Source: Sipunculus nudus (Eukaryota; Annelida; Sipuncula; Golfingiida; Sipunculidae). Taken from it: a stretch of 64,000 nt of DNA. How positions within the stretch are numbered: the stretch's first letter is position 1; every line of letters begins with the position of its first letter. Where the stretch lies: contig CM049317.1 in NCBI GenBank assembly GCA_026874595.1, positions 76,329,891-76,393,890 on the forward strand, written 5' to 3'. The position numbers and the translations under genes are program-made. The notes beneath the pieces are model-generated. The model searched no databases and was not told the DNA's origin. It saw only the letters and a list, made by a program, of their open reading frames with translations. Below are positions 10,379 through 35,200 of this stretch, in pieces.

Positions 10379-12932
10379 TCAGATGCATTGGGCTGTTTTC
10401 TCACAAATCACTGCACTCTTAAATTTCCTGTTCGCATCCATCCATTTGTAATCGGACATTCCTAACACAAGATAATTCTCATCCTTGAACATATTATTTG
10501 GTTCTCCAAATCTCCAGTTCCTGTAACTGATCAGCTGACCTGTGGCTCCCCTTGTCCAGTTACCTTCCTCCGATTCATCATTTCCGGAGGTCCAGTAGGC
10601 AGACATTGGTTCCAAGGAAAGGGTACGTTCTAAAATCCCAGATGATATAAGGTATTGAATACGGCACGTGGTTCAAAAGTGTATACCGCTTCAGAACTTC
10701 AAGTGTAGGAGGTAATATAATGATATATTAACCTGAATGGTACATGCTTTTCTGCCTGTCTGTTTTTTTCCAAACTAATACCAGGACAGAATCGAAAAGA
10801 TAATAAGAAAATGGTGCACTTTATATAACTAAGACAATTCCTTAGTGTAACTAACTTATAATAATAATCCTTTGAGAAATTGTTAAATTGAATAAGTTAA
10901 ATTGAAGTGACCATCGTGATTCTCCTCATAGCATGATTCTTAATATCCTGAGCGCATGATTCATAATTCCGTTATTGTGACCAAGGGGGGGGGGTTAAAA
11001 CGCAAATGCACAACTGACCTATCCATGAACTTTATGTGACCTTAACTGCATATTCAGTCATTGAATAATCCTATGCATTGGACTAACGAGCAACCAATTA
11101 GGTGACTGTAAACAATATAAAGCGTCAATCATCTGATAAAAAACAAAAATTGCATAATTTGACAGACTTCTGCCAAACAAAACACGTGTAGTCTGTACCA
11201 GTACCCATGTCGGCATGTCCGGGATATTTTTATACAATGCAGACAGTATAAAGGTTACCATTAAGTGAATAATAATGGCTTACACGGCACGTAATTTCTG
11301 TGTAATCAATAATCCAAAATAATGCAGGGCTGTTCACAATGACCGCCATATATTCATCAATAAAGAACAGCGACTCCAGTCGATTACGTCAGTCAATATG
11401 ACCTTTGTGGTGTCATTATTGTCTTCTAAATAATACCATGGACATGGAAGCCTTTCTGTCTACCAGCAATTTGGGGATCCCGTTATAATTATTAGGTTAA
11501 AAGGGCGGGGCGAATGAGCTGTGGTGGATAGGTCAATTGACCTATCCACCACAGCCTAAATGCTCCGCCCATTAACTTATTATTATAATGAGCCCCAAAA
11601 ACGCTCCTACACATATGGACTTCCATGCCCATGGTAGCGAGAGCTGATTATAACATAATAATGACGTCACAAAGGGCGATGGCGCATAACGTCGTATTGA
11701 CTGACGCCATCAACTGGTATCACCTGACAATTGTTTACAATATCGCAGTCATATATGAACTGTTGCAATATATATTGGATTATTTGTCCCATACGAATTA
11801 TGTGCCAGGTAAGACATTATTATTCACTCGGTAGTCGGAGGAATGGCTCCCGCAACCTATAGCCTAGAAACTTTCTATACTGTCTCCTTCGTATAATAAG
11901 ATATCCCGGAAAACATGCCGACATGGGTACTGGAGGTATTTACAGACTACACGTGTTCTGTTTGACAGAGCTCTGTCAAATTATGCAAAATTTTGTTTTT
12001 GTCAGATGATTGACGCTTTACAATGTTTAAGGTCACCTGATTGGTTGCTCCTTAGTCCCATGCTTATGTTTATTCATTGAATGAATATGCGATTAAGGTT
12101 GCATAGAGTTCATGGATAGGTCAATTGGTTGTTATTATGTGACACCTTTCAAGTTAAATATGTGAGGTTGTTGTAATTAACCCGGCTAGCCTACCTTGGC
12201 CTTTCATAACCCGTCGGAGGTGGACCAGCTCTTCTTTTGTTTCGATGCTGACCAGAGTAGATTCACTTTGAGAGCATGTTTCTTGTGCTGCCAGATACTT
12301 CATGAACATGTATGTTCGAAATTCATAGCAGGAGTTTCCGTGATACTCATCTTTAGTGAACAGGTAGCCAAAAGTTGGTTCACACTGGGTTTCTAAATCA
12401 AAAGAAACGTTCACATGAATAGGCCGAATGTAGGATTTTATGTTAAATGTATAAAATATAAATTGACCTCTTCTGTGATAAAATATCATCAAGTAAAGAG
12501 TTCAATAATTACCAGAGCTTCTTGGTAACGCATTTTATTAGTAAAATAGTAAGTGTACCGTATTAGACGGACTATGCCATGCACTGATATTCACTCACCG
12601 CATTTTCCGTGTTCATTGATGGAAGGCTGATGGTTGATTAACATTAATAGAGTGACCACATTATTATTGATACATAGTCGTCGGCATACAGAGAGAGTTG
12701 TATTGCTTCCCTTCATTTTCTGTTGATCTCCTATGTTGACATGTTGAAAATCACATAATACAAATGCTTATAATTCTTACAACAATATTAGTCATTCTCA
12801 ATATTTATCTCAACGCCAGAATTATTGAATCATTAAAATCAAATTACTAATAACCTCAAAGCTGTTACCTGAAACCAACATGATGAGCATGAAGAGGTTC
12901 ATGATTGCTGTCATCCCCAGTTTCATCACCAT
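10379..12932 (-). CDS. Secreted C-type lectin (single CTLD), four coding exons
   Basis: Exons at 12869-12932, 12599-12730, 12195-12392 and 10379-10629 all join in phase 1 with AG/GT ends (donors CAG/GTAACA, GCG/GTGAGT, CAAG/GTAGGC) to give 214 residues. Exon 1 encodes a hydrophobic signal peptide (MVMKLGMTAIMNLFMLIMLV). Exon 2 adds a short Cys-containing stalk (LSVCRRLC...EHGKC). Exons 3-4 are one long-form C-type lectin domain: C69 and C87 (N-terminal extra pair), C105 and C207 (the core pair), YWTSGNDESEEGNW at 143-156, EPN at 174-176 and ICEK at 206-209. EPN is known to favour mannose-type sugars. The usual WND is WMD (194-196), and both cysteines of the second core pair are absent (Y184 and the region after D196). 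It is probably secreted and Ca-dependent in sugar recognition, with a defence role typical of mollusc lectins (inference). The acceptor of exon 2 is the least certain junction. Confidence 0.8.
11011..12127. mobile_element. Large foldback (inverted-repeat) element in lectin intron 3
   Basis: Bases 11011-11536 and 11537-12127 are imperfect reverse complements over nearly their whole length. The outer tips are CAACTGACCTATCCATGAAC on the left and, complemented, CAATTGACCTATCCATGAAC on the right. Several internal blocks pair, such as ACACGTGTAGTCTGTA, TACCCATGTCGGCATG, GCGTCAATCATCTGA and GCATAATTTGACAGA. Both the outer ends and the centre carry TGACCTATCCA, so each arm also looks like a ~550-bp element with its own terminal inverted repeats. 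It encodes nothing recognisable, as expected of a MITE or foldback element. No clear target duplication was seen. Confidence 0.8.
11518..11555. repeat. Perfect 38-bp palindrome at the centre of the foldback element
   Basis: GCTGTGGTGGATAGGTCAA is followed with no spacer by its exact complement. The symmetry centre lies between 11536 and 11537. Confidence 0.95.
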
Positions 12933-14476
12933 TCTTTAAAGATAAGAGCGGTAAGCTTGTTGATCAAGTTGATGTCCAACAACAGAAGAACGTCTCCTTT
13001 GTTTCCAATCGTCAGCGTGATAAATCTTGGTTTACCTGTATTCCTCTTTAATTAGTTATTTGGTACAGGGACAGAATGGTAAACGAGAGAAACAATGTAT
13101 CAACTGTCATTATTTCCATGATAACAATTTTGATATGTTCTCCTGACTGACAGATTAAGGGAATATATCGGACATGAAAACAATGCTTTACATTATCGCC
13201 TGTCACCTGAATAACCTTAACTTTTGTTTTAATGTCAAGGTGGAGGCAACTCGATAAAAATATGATTTTCCACTAATACCTCTGAGCCATTTGAGTGCCT
13301 TTGTATCTATTAAGCCGTCTAAGGGATAATAATGGCTGAAAAGCGATCAGAAAGACCAACCTCATGAGCGCCTGTTGCTCGATTTTTTTTTCTTTGAGTC
13401 TACAATGTATGTTGAACTTTTATGTGATTGTTTCTAATAAATTTCAACAGCCGTTGTATTAGTTTTTTTTTTATTTTATATTATATATTTTAAACATGCT
13501 TTAATATAAGCGAAGATTGATAGGAGACTTGTAAACTACCTACTAATACATGACAAGGTCCTTTATTATAACAGTTTACAGGACTGATGGCAGTTCGTGA
13601 TTTTTACGTGTCAACATATTCCAAACAGGTCAATAAATTTGTGCTGACGCCTCTGAGCTTATCAGTTAAAGAAGGAAAGCAATCTAAATAAATCAAGGAT
13701 TATCACCTTGACGGCCGATGGAAGTTTGCACTGAAATACTTGTTGAAAACAGTCATTTGTATGCTGTTATTCGTGTACTGTGTGTCATACTGAATAAGAA
13801 AAAGATGTTAGCCTTCAAGTTGTATAACCTACAGAAATTGTTTTTAATTGTGGATTCATTAATTCTTGTATATCACATTTGAACCAAACAAGTATACTTC
13901 ACAGAAAGACATTCACTGAAGGATCGCCCAACTACTTCTTTTAAAGTGCTATGCATTCGTCAAATATTTACTTTGTGAAAAACTCTATCAAGATAATATT
14001 AATATAGCAGCATATTACTAGAAGAAACAACAAAATTATGTACCGAAGTCGTTTTGAATAGTGTACAGTCCCTTCTGACAGGATACGTTTAGAATTAACT
14101 ATTACTTTAAAAAATATTTTTTTCTCTTTTGTTTATACTTTCCGGTATATACCTGAAGCCACTGCATTTTAGACAGTAGCATATTTATATCAAATAACTT
14201 ACAAAAAATATATATATTGATCAAAGTGACCTTCGGTACACTTGCTTTCATTCTTTATATGAGGTAACCCTTCACTTGTTTAATGAAAACGTGTCAGAAA
14301 ATTACTAAATAACACAAGTTGATACAATTCATTACAGGTTCTGTTTAATCATTAAACATTCTAACACTCAGTGTCCTCATACCGGTGTAATATACTGCCG
14401 TATATACGTTACCTTTGCAACTGATGTTGGACTCATACAGAAGGTTAGAAATATCACTGGAAATTTGCACTGGAAA
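12933..14476. other. Upstream region of the C-type lectin gene
   Basis: This stretch should contain the lectin promoter and any noncoding first exon, but no definite TATA box or upstream exon could be singled out in this AT-rich sequence. No other gene was seen. Confidence 0.35.
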
Positions 14477-14608
14477 AGCTCTATTCTCACAAAACCACGG
14501 CTGCTAATACTAAATGCAAGATAATGCTCTTGATGAAAATATTATTTGGTTCAACAAATCTCAAACTCTCGAACATAAACGGCTGACCTGTGGTATACCA
14601 AATCCACT
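14477..14608 (-). pseudogene. Relic of a C-type lectin last exon
   Basis: This stretch aligns by eye, in the same orientation, with the last lectin exon at 10379-10629. Shared pieces include GCAAGATAAT versus ACAAGATAAT, ATATTATTTGGTTC (the antisense of the EPNN region), and GCTGACCTGTGG. Indels destroy the reading frame and the EPN codons are altered. It is best explained as a decayed tandem duplicate of the neighbouring lectin gene. Confidence 0.6.
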
Positions 14609-15734
14609 AATTTATTTTCTCCTTGTCAGCTCAAGATGTCAAGTTAGAGGCTGTTTCCTTTTGAACTCTGAACTCAGAACAGTTAATTTGACGACAAATA
14701 AAGTTTGCATAACACAGATGTGAGATATACATGTATAATATGCAAATCAACTTTACTATGCAGAAACTAATGTCCGTCAAGAGACCACTGCTAAGGAAGA
14801 ATCGCTTCCGCTAGCGCACAGCGGAGAGTTTCAACAAAGTCAGTTCATACTTGAATATAAATCAATTTATATTAATGAACGTATAAATAAAAAACAATAC
14901 ACACTCATTCTCACCTGATTATGACTAATGATATGTGCCAGAAGTAGCGCATTTAGTAGTTTTGAGAAAATTAACCATAAACAACGAAAAAGAGAATACA
15001 TGTTAAAAAAAAGAAACATGAACATTATCACGATGTGATATTTCTACTTATTCTAACATGCTGTAGAACACTGAGAGGTCTAATTCTGTTATAAAAATCC
15101 TTAGACTGCTAATTATAAAACCAATATGTACTTAAGTGCAACTGCACACGTAAAAGTTAGGTATCTAACATCCAGTTTGATAATTGTTTATATAATTCTG
15201 TTTTATATAAGACGAGAAACACTGGAGGCTACGAGTGTGAACCTTGATAACAAAGATTGCAGTGGCACTTCTTTTCTTGGTATTAAATCAAAGTTGTAGA
15301 AAAATAAAGGTAACAGTAAATTTTAAATAAAATTTTGAGACATTTAAAGTCAAAATGTCTTCAACTGGCAAAGTTGCGAGTACCTTAAAAAGTAGATCTG
15401 AATGAGCATTATATTTACTACATCAGACGCTCTGGCCTTCTTGCAGCTATTAATAATTTTGCTTTTAAATCCTTATGCTAATACAAAATAATTTAGGTAT
15501 TGTAAAACCAAACTATTGTATAATATCTTCAGTATATATGCCGGAAAATAACGTTAATGCTTAGTGAGAACACCGATACATTTAGAAAAATTAAAACTAT
15601 TTTGTTTAAATGTCGATCCCAACTTAAATGTTCATTTTTGTTCATTTTGAGCATTGTTTCTTCTGTCTTGAGGACTGACTGACATGACAATAACACATTT
15701 ATGCAAAGGATATACTGCATGTTCCTGTACATAT
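14609..15734. other. AT-rich intergenic stretch
   Basis: Nothing recognisable was found: no exon-like open frame, no structured RNA and no clear repeat. Confidence 0.4.
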
Positions 15735-16110
15735 ATTAGTGGTGTAGACTTGAAAAAATTTGGAAGCATGTATTGTCTAAAGGTAATGAGTAAGTTTAAA
15801 ACCATGATGAGAAATCAGAATCCGTTGAGTGGAGCAATCAGATGGTTGAAATCTGGAAGACGTATACAGTCCATTATGTGCAAAACAAATCGTTTCAGGT
15901 ACTCATTCATGCCCAGTGCCGAGCGTTTGTTCAAAAAGCATAAGTAAAGCCTTAATATGTTTTCTAGTCGTTAATTATATGCTTTTTACACAGTATTATT
16001 ATAATTATTATTTTTATTATTAATATTATTATTTTCTTAGTTGTGCCATATATCAGTTGCTTGACACCCAAATTTCGTATTCGCAATAAATAATATCTTA
16101 TCTTATAATG
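15735..16110 (+). mobile_element. LINE 3' end: reverse-transcriptase C-terminus and 3' tail
   Basis: The plus-strand frame ending at 15947 contains NPLSGAIRWLKSGRR followed by KTNRFRYSFMPSAERLFKK. This matches the usual end of certain mollusc and chordate LINE proteins (a PLH...LPSGRRYR block, then a TNRxxxSFxPxAxRLxN block). It is followed by TA/TTA-rich sequence and a tail of AATAAATAATATCTTATC type, as many LINEs have. Only about 70 codons are readable, so this is a 5'-truncated copy. It seems to be a different family from the copy at the left end of the window. Confidence 0.55.
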
Positions 16111-17155
16111 TGAAAATACATGTTGCATCTCATCTTATTTCATATAGTCGTTATTTAAATGCGGTTGACTTTGTTTTGCATATACTAGATTCCCAACCTT
16201 TGAAATAAGATATATTTCATTATTTTAACAATTAGGCGAACAAAAAGTGTCCATTGTCCTGAATAGCGGGGTGCCCCCCACAGAGGGGTCTTTAAAAATG
16301 AAAAACATTTGGTTGTCCCACAGTCTGTCCGTTACACGGGGTGTCCGCCAAGGAGGGATGTCCGCAGCCCGGGGTTTCACTTAAGTTGGAAACAACATGA
16401 TAAAAGATGCCGCTATGGCGGAGAACCACTGATACTGGTTAACAGGTAAACGTGGTTCAGATGTCGAGGTGACCTCAAGTTGACAGACTGAGCTATGCCA
16501 AGTGCTGTGCATGTGACCACAATATCAACATCAATTAGCGTCATCAGTGGGCGTTCCGACGCTCGGACTTGCCCCGCTGATAGAGCCTTACCACATAGGA
16601 GTGAAACACGCCAACTTTCATAATGACACTGGTTAGGGGCGCCTCGAATCCCCTCAAACTCTTTGTATCACCAAAGATGCGATTTCATTTTGTTCTTCTA
16701 TATTTTTTGTGTCGTCAATTCAGGGGCTTAGTTTCAGTGATCCAATGACATTTCTTTATTATTTTAATGTACGTATTACATATAATGTATGTGCTTTCAG
16801 TTAATAATATATTACCCGGAACAACACGATTCTGTACATTGGATGCACTATGTCTGAACATATAAGCCACAGGTAAAAATCTTCGTATAACAAAGCGACT
16901 TCAGTTATAAAAAAAAAATAATTGGTTCTTGCTCTCCCTGGTGATGACGTTAGACGTCTGAATCACCGTTCAGCTGTACAGAAATAGTACGTACCTGACT
17001 GGCAAAAAGGTATGTTTTATAAAATAAAAACTCTTATACTCGTAGAATACGGATGTCAAAACGAGCGTTTTCCTTCTGTAGCATGGCTTACTCTATACAA
17101 ATTCCTGTTCTGTGTATTACAAATAAATGTCTTTTTTTACTCATGAAGATTACGG
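16111..17155. other. Region downstream of the GLOD5-like stop codon
   Basis: Contains the GC-rich repeat at 16248-16380 and presumably the GLOD5-like 3' UTR next to 17155. No polyadenylation signal could be assigned with confidence. No other gene was seen. Confidence 0.4.
16248..16380. repeat. GC-rich imperfect repeat with GGGGTGTCCG motifs
   Basis: GTCC and GGGGTG(T/C)CC(G/C) motifs recur several times (AGCGGGGTGCCC, CAGAGGGGTC, CACGGGGTGTCCGCC, GGAGGGATGTCCGC) in otherwise AT-rich surroundings. It is possibly the end of a short nonautonomous element. Confidence 0.35.
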
Positions 17156-29316
<12,161 letters not shown>

Positions 29317-32239
29317 CTGAAACAGACAATGTTAGCCACAGTATAAGCATCACCCTGAAATAGACAAGGCCGGCCAGACTGAACTCATCACCCTGAATTG
29401 ACAAGGCTAGCCAGACTGAACGCATCACCATGAATAGACAAGGCCGACCACACTGAACGCATCACCCTGAATAGACAAGGCCGGCCAGACAGAATGCATC
29501 ACCCTGAATGGACAAGGCCGGCAATCCTAACAAATCCCCTGAATAGACAAGGCCGGCCAGACAGAATGCATCACCCTGAATGGACAAGGCCGGCCACACT
29601 GAACAAATCACCCTGAATAGACAAGGTCGGCCGGACAGAATGCATTACCCTGAATAGACAAGGCCGTCCAGACAGAATGCATCACCCTAAATAGACAAGG
29701 CCGGCCAGACTGAACGCATCACCCTGAATTGACAAGGCCGGCCACACTGAACGCATCACCCTGAATAGACAAGGCCGGCCACACTGAACGCATCACCCTG
29801 AATAGACAAGGCCGGCCAGACTGAACGAATCACCATGAATAGACAAGGCCGGCCAAATGGAATGCATCACCCTGAATAGACAAGGCCGGCCACACTGAAC
29901 GCATCAACCTGAATTGACAAGGCCGGCCAGACTGAACGCATCACCCTGAAATAGACAAGGCCGGCCAGACAGAATGCATTACCCTGAATAGACAAGACCC
30001 TTCACACTAAAGTTATCACCCTGAAATAGACAAGGCCGGCCATATTGAACTCATCAACATGATACAGACAAAGCCGGCCAGACTGAACTCATAACCCTGA
30101 AATAGACGAGCCAGCCAGATAGAACACATTACCCTGAATAGACAAGGCCGGCCACACTGAACGCATCACCCTGAAATAGACAAGGCCGGCCAGACAGAAT
30201 GCATTACCCTGAATAGACAAGACCGTTCACACTAAATTTATCACCCTGAAATAGACAAGGCCGGCCATATTGAAATCATCAACATGATAGAGACAAAGCC
30301 GGCCAGACTGAATTCATAACCCTGAAATAGACAAGCCAGCCACACTGAATGCATCACTCTGAAATAGACAAGGCCGGCCAGATTTAACTCATCACCCTGA
30401 AATAGACAAGACCAGCCACACTGAATGCATCACTCTGAAATAGACAAGGCCAGCCACACTGAATGCATCACTCTGAAATAGACAAGGCCAGCCACACTGA
30501 AGTTATCATCCTAAAATAGACAAGGCCAGCCCCACTGAACTCATCACCCTGAAATAGACAAGGCCAGCCACACTGTATGCATCACCCTGAAATAGACAAG
30601 GCCAGCCACACTGTATCCATCACCCTAAAATAGACAAGGCCAGCCACACTGAATGCATCACTCTGAAATAGACAAGGCCAGCCACACTGAATTTATCATC
30701 CTAAAATAGACAAAACCAGCCACACTGAACTCATCAACCTGAAATAGACAATGCCAGCCATACTGATCGCATCATCCTGAAAAAGACAAGGCCGGCCAGA
30801 CTGAACGCATCACCCTGAAATAGACAAGGCCGGCCAGACAGAATGCATTACCCTGAATAGACAAGACCGTTCACACTAAAGTTATCACCCTGAAATAGAC
30901 AAGGCCGGCCATATTGAAATCATCAACATGATATAGACAAAGCCGGCCAGACTGAATTCATAACCCTGAAATAGACAAGCCAGCCAGATAGAACACATAA
31001 CCTTAATAGACAAGGCCGGCCACACTGAATGCATCATCCTGAAATAGACAAGGCCAGCCACACTGAATGCATCACTCTGAAATAGACAAAGCCAGCTACA
31101 CTGAAGTTATCATCATAAAATAGACAAGGCCAGCCACACTGAACTCATCACCCTGAAATAGACAAGGCCGGCCACATTTAACTCATCACCCTGAAATAGA
31201 CAAGACCAGCCAAACTGAATGCATCATTCTGAAATAGACAAGGCCAGCCACACTGAATGCATCACTCTGAAATAGACAAGGCCAGCCAAACTGAATGCAT
31301 CACTCTGAAATAGACAAGGCCAGCCACACTGAAGTTATCATACTAAAATAGACAAGGCCAGCCACACTGAACTCATCACCCTGAAATAGACAAGGCCAGC
31401 CACACTGTATGCATCACCCTGAAATAGACAAGACCAGCCAAACTGAATGCATCATCCTGAAATAGACAAGGCCAGCCACACTGAATGCATCACTCTGAAA
31501 TAGACAAAGCCAGCTACACTGAAGTTATCATCATAAAATAGACAAGGCCAGCCACACTGAACTCATCACCCTGAAATAGACAAGGCCGGCCACATTTAAC
31601 TCATCACCCTGAAATAGACAAGACCAGCCAAACTGAATGCATCATTCTGAAATAGACAAGGCCAGCCACACTGAATGCATCACTCTGAAATAGACAAGGC
31701 CAGCCAAACTGAATGCATCACTCTGAAATAGACAAGGCCAGCCACACTGAAGTTATCATACTAAAATAGACAAGGCCAGCCACACTGAACTCATCACCCT
31801 GAAATAGACAAGGCCAGCCACACTGTATGCATCACCCTGAAATAGACAAGGCCAGCCACACTGTATCCATCACCCTAAAATAGACAAGGCTAGCCACACT
31901 GAATGCATCACTCTGAAATAGACAAGGCCAGCCACACTGAATTTATCATCCTAAAATAGACAAAACCAGCCACACTGAACTCATCAACCTGAAATAGACA
32001 AGGCCGGCCACACGGAACTCATCAACCTGAAATAGACAATGCCAGCCATACTGATCGCATCATCCTGAAATAGACAAGGCCGGCCACACTGAACATTTCA
32101 TCCTGAATAGACAAGGCCGGCCAAACTGAACGCATCACCCAGAATAGACAAGGCCGGCCACACTGAACGCATCACCCTGAATAGACAAGGCCGGCCAGAC
32201 TGAACGCATCACCCTGAATAAACAAGGCTGGCCACACTG

Positions 32240-35200
32240 AACGCATCACCTTGAAATAGACAAGGCCGGCCACACTGAACTCATCACCCTGAATAGACAA
32301 AGCCGACCACCTTGAACGCATCACCCTGAAACAGACAAGGCTGGCCAGACGGAATGCATCAGCCTGAATAGACAAGGCCGTCCACACTGAACGCATCAAG
32401 CTGAATAGACAAGGCCGGTCAGACTGAACACATCACCTTAAATAGACAAGGCCAGACACACTGAACGCATCACCCTGAAATATACAATGCCAGTCATACT
32501 GATCGCATCATCCTGAAATAGACAAGGCCGGCCACACTGAACGTATCACCCTGAATAGACAAGGCCGGCCAGACTGAACGAATCACCCTGAATGGACAAG
32601 GCCGGCCAAACTGAACGCATCACCCTGAATAGACAAGGCCGGCCACACTGAACGCATCATCCTGAATAGACAAGGCCGGCCACACTGAACGCATCACCCT
32701 GAAATAGACAAGGCCGGCCACACTGAACTCATCACCCTGAAATAGACAAGGCCAGCCACACTGTATGCATCACCCTGAAATAGACAAGGCCAGCCACACT
32801 GAATGCATCACCCTGAAATAGACAAGGCCAGCCACACTGAAGTTGTCACCCTGAAATAGACAAGGCTGGCCATATTGAACTCATCACCTTGAAATAGACA
32901 AGGCCGGCCAGACAGAATGCATTAAACTGAATAGACAAGACTGCCCACACTAAAGTTATCACCCTGAAATAGACAAGGCCGGCCATATTGAACTCATCAA
33001 CATGATACAGACAAAGCCGGCCAGACTGAACTCATAACCCTGAAATAGTCAAGGCCAGCCAGACAAAATGCATTACCCTGAATAGACAATCCGGCCACAC
33101 TGAATGCATCACCCTGAAATAGACAAGGCCAGCCACACTGAATGCATCACTCTGAAATAGACAAGGCCAGCCACACTGAAGTTATTATCCTAAAATAGAC
33201 AAGGCCAGCCACACTGAACTCATCAACCTGAAATAGACAAGGCCAGCCACATTTAACTCATCACTCTGAAATAGACAAGGCCAGCCACACTGAATGCATC
33301 ACTCTGAAATAGACAAGGCCAGCCACACTGAAGTTATCATCCTAAAATAGACAAGGCCAGCCACACTGATCTCATCCACCTGAAATAGACAAGGCCGGCC
33401 ACACTGAACTCATCACCCTGAAATAGACAAATCCAGCCACACTGTATGCAAAACCCTGAAATAGACAAGGACAGCCGTACTGAATGCATCACCCTGAAAT
33501 AGACAAGGCCATCCACACTGAAGATATCATCCTAAAATAGACAAGGCCAGCCACACTGAACTCATCAACCTGAAATAGACAAGTCCGGCCATACTGAACT
33601 CATCAACCTGAAATACACAATGCCAACCATACTGATCCCATCATCCTGAAATAGACAAGGCCGGCCACACTGAACGTATCACCCTGAATAGACAAGGCCG
33701 GCCAGACTGGACGCATCACCCTGAATGGACAAGGCCGGCCACACTGAACGCATCGCCCTGAATAGACAAGGCCGGCCACACTGAAAGCATCACCCTGAAT
33801 GGACAAGGCCGGCCACACTGAACGCATCACCCTGAAGTAGACAAGGCCGGCCACACTGAAAGCATCACCCTGAATGGATAAGGCCGGCCACACTGAAAGC
33901 ATCACCCTGAATGGACAAGGCCGGCCAAACTGAACGCATCACCCTGAATAGACAAGGCAGGCCAAACTGAACGCATCACCCTGAAATAGACAAGGCCGGC
34001 CACACTGAAAGCATCACCCTGAAATAGACAAGGCCGGCCACACTGAAAGCATCACCCTGAATGGACAAGGCCGGCCACACTGAAAGCATCACCCTGAATG
34101 GACAAGGCCGGCCACACTGAAAGCATCGCCCTGAATGGACAAGGCCGGCCACACTGAAAGCATCGCCCTGAATGGACAAGGCCGGCCACACTGAACGCAT
34201 CACCCTGAATGGACAAGGCAGGCCAAACTGAACGCATCACCCTGAAATAGACAAGGCCGGCCACACTGAAAGCATCACCCTGAATGGACAAGGCCGGCCA
34301 CACTGAAAGCATCGCCCTGAATGGACAAGGCCGGCCAAACTGAACGCATCACCCTGAATGGACAAGGCAGGCCAAACTGAACGCATCACCCTGAAATAGA
34401 CAAGGCCGGCCACACTGAAAGCATCACCCTGAAATAGACAAGGCCGGCCACACTGAAAGCATCACCCTTAATAGACAAGGCAGGCCACACTGAAAGCATC
34501 ACCCTTAATAGACAAGGCCGGCCACACTGAAAGCATCACCCTGAAATAGACAAGGCCGGCCACACTGAAAGCATCACCCTGAAATAGACAAGGCCGGCCA
34601 CACTGAAAGCATCACCCTGAAATAGACAAGGCCGGCCACACTGAAAGCATCACCCTGAAATAGACAAGGCCGGCCACACTGAAAGCATCACCCTGAAATA
34701 ATCAAGGCCGGCCACACTGAAAGCATCACCCTGAAATAGACAAGGCCGGCCACACTGAAAGCATCACCCTTAATAGACAAAGCCGGCCACACTGAAAGCA
34801 TCACCCTGAAATAGACAAGGCCAGCCACACTGAAAGCATCGCCCTGAATGGACAAGGCCGGCCACACTGAAAGCATCACCCTGAAATAGACAAGGCCGGC
34901 CACACTGAAAGCATCACCCTGAAATAGACAAGGCCGGCCACACTGAAAGCATCACCCTTAATAGACAAGGCAGGCCAAACTGAAAGCATCACCCTGAAAT
35001 AGACAAGGCCGGCCACACTGAAAGCATCACCCTGAAATAGACAAGGCCGGCCACACTGAAAGCATCACCCTGAAATAGACAAGGCCGGCCACACTGAAAG
35101 CATCATCCTGAAATAGACAAGGCCGGCCACACTGAAAGCATCACCCTGAAATAGACAAGGCCGGCCACACTGAAAGCATCACCCTGAAATAGACAAGGCC

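Noticed and set aside
12599-12626. A 28-nt version of lectin exon 2 using the CATCAG acceptor
   Set aside because: It breaks the phase-1 frame on both sides, whereas the acceptor ending at 12731 gives a 132-nt exon in phase.
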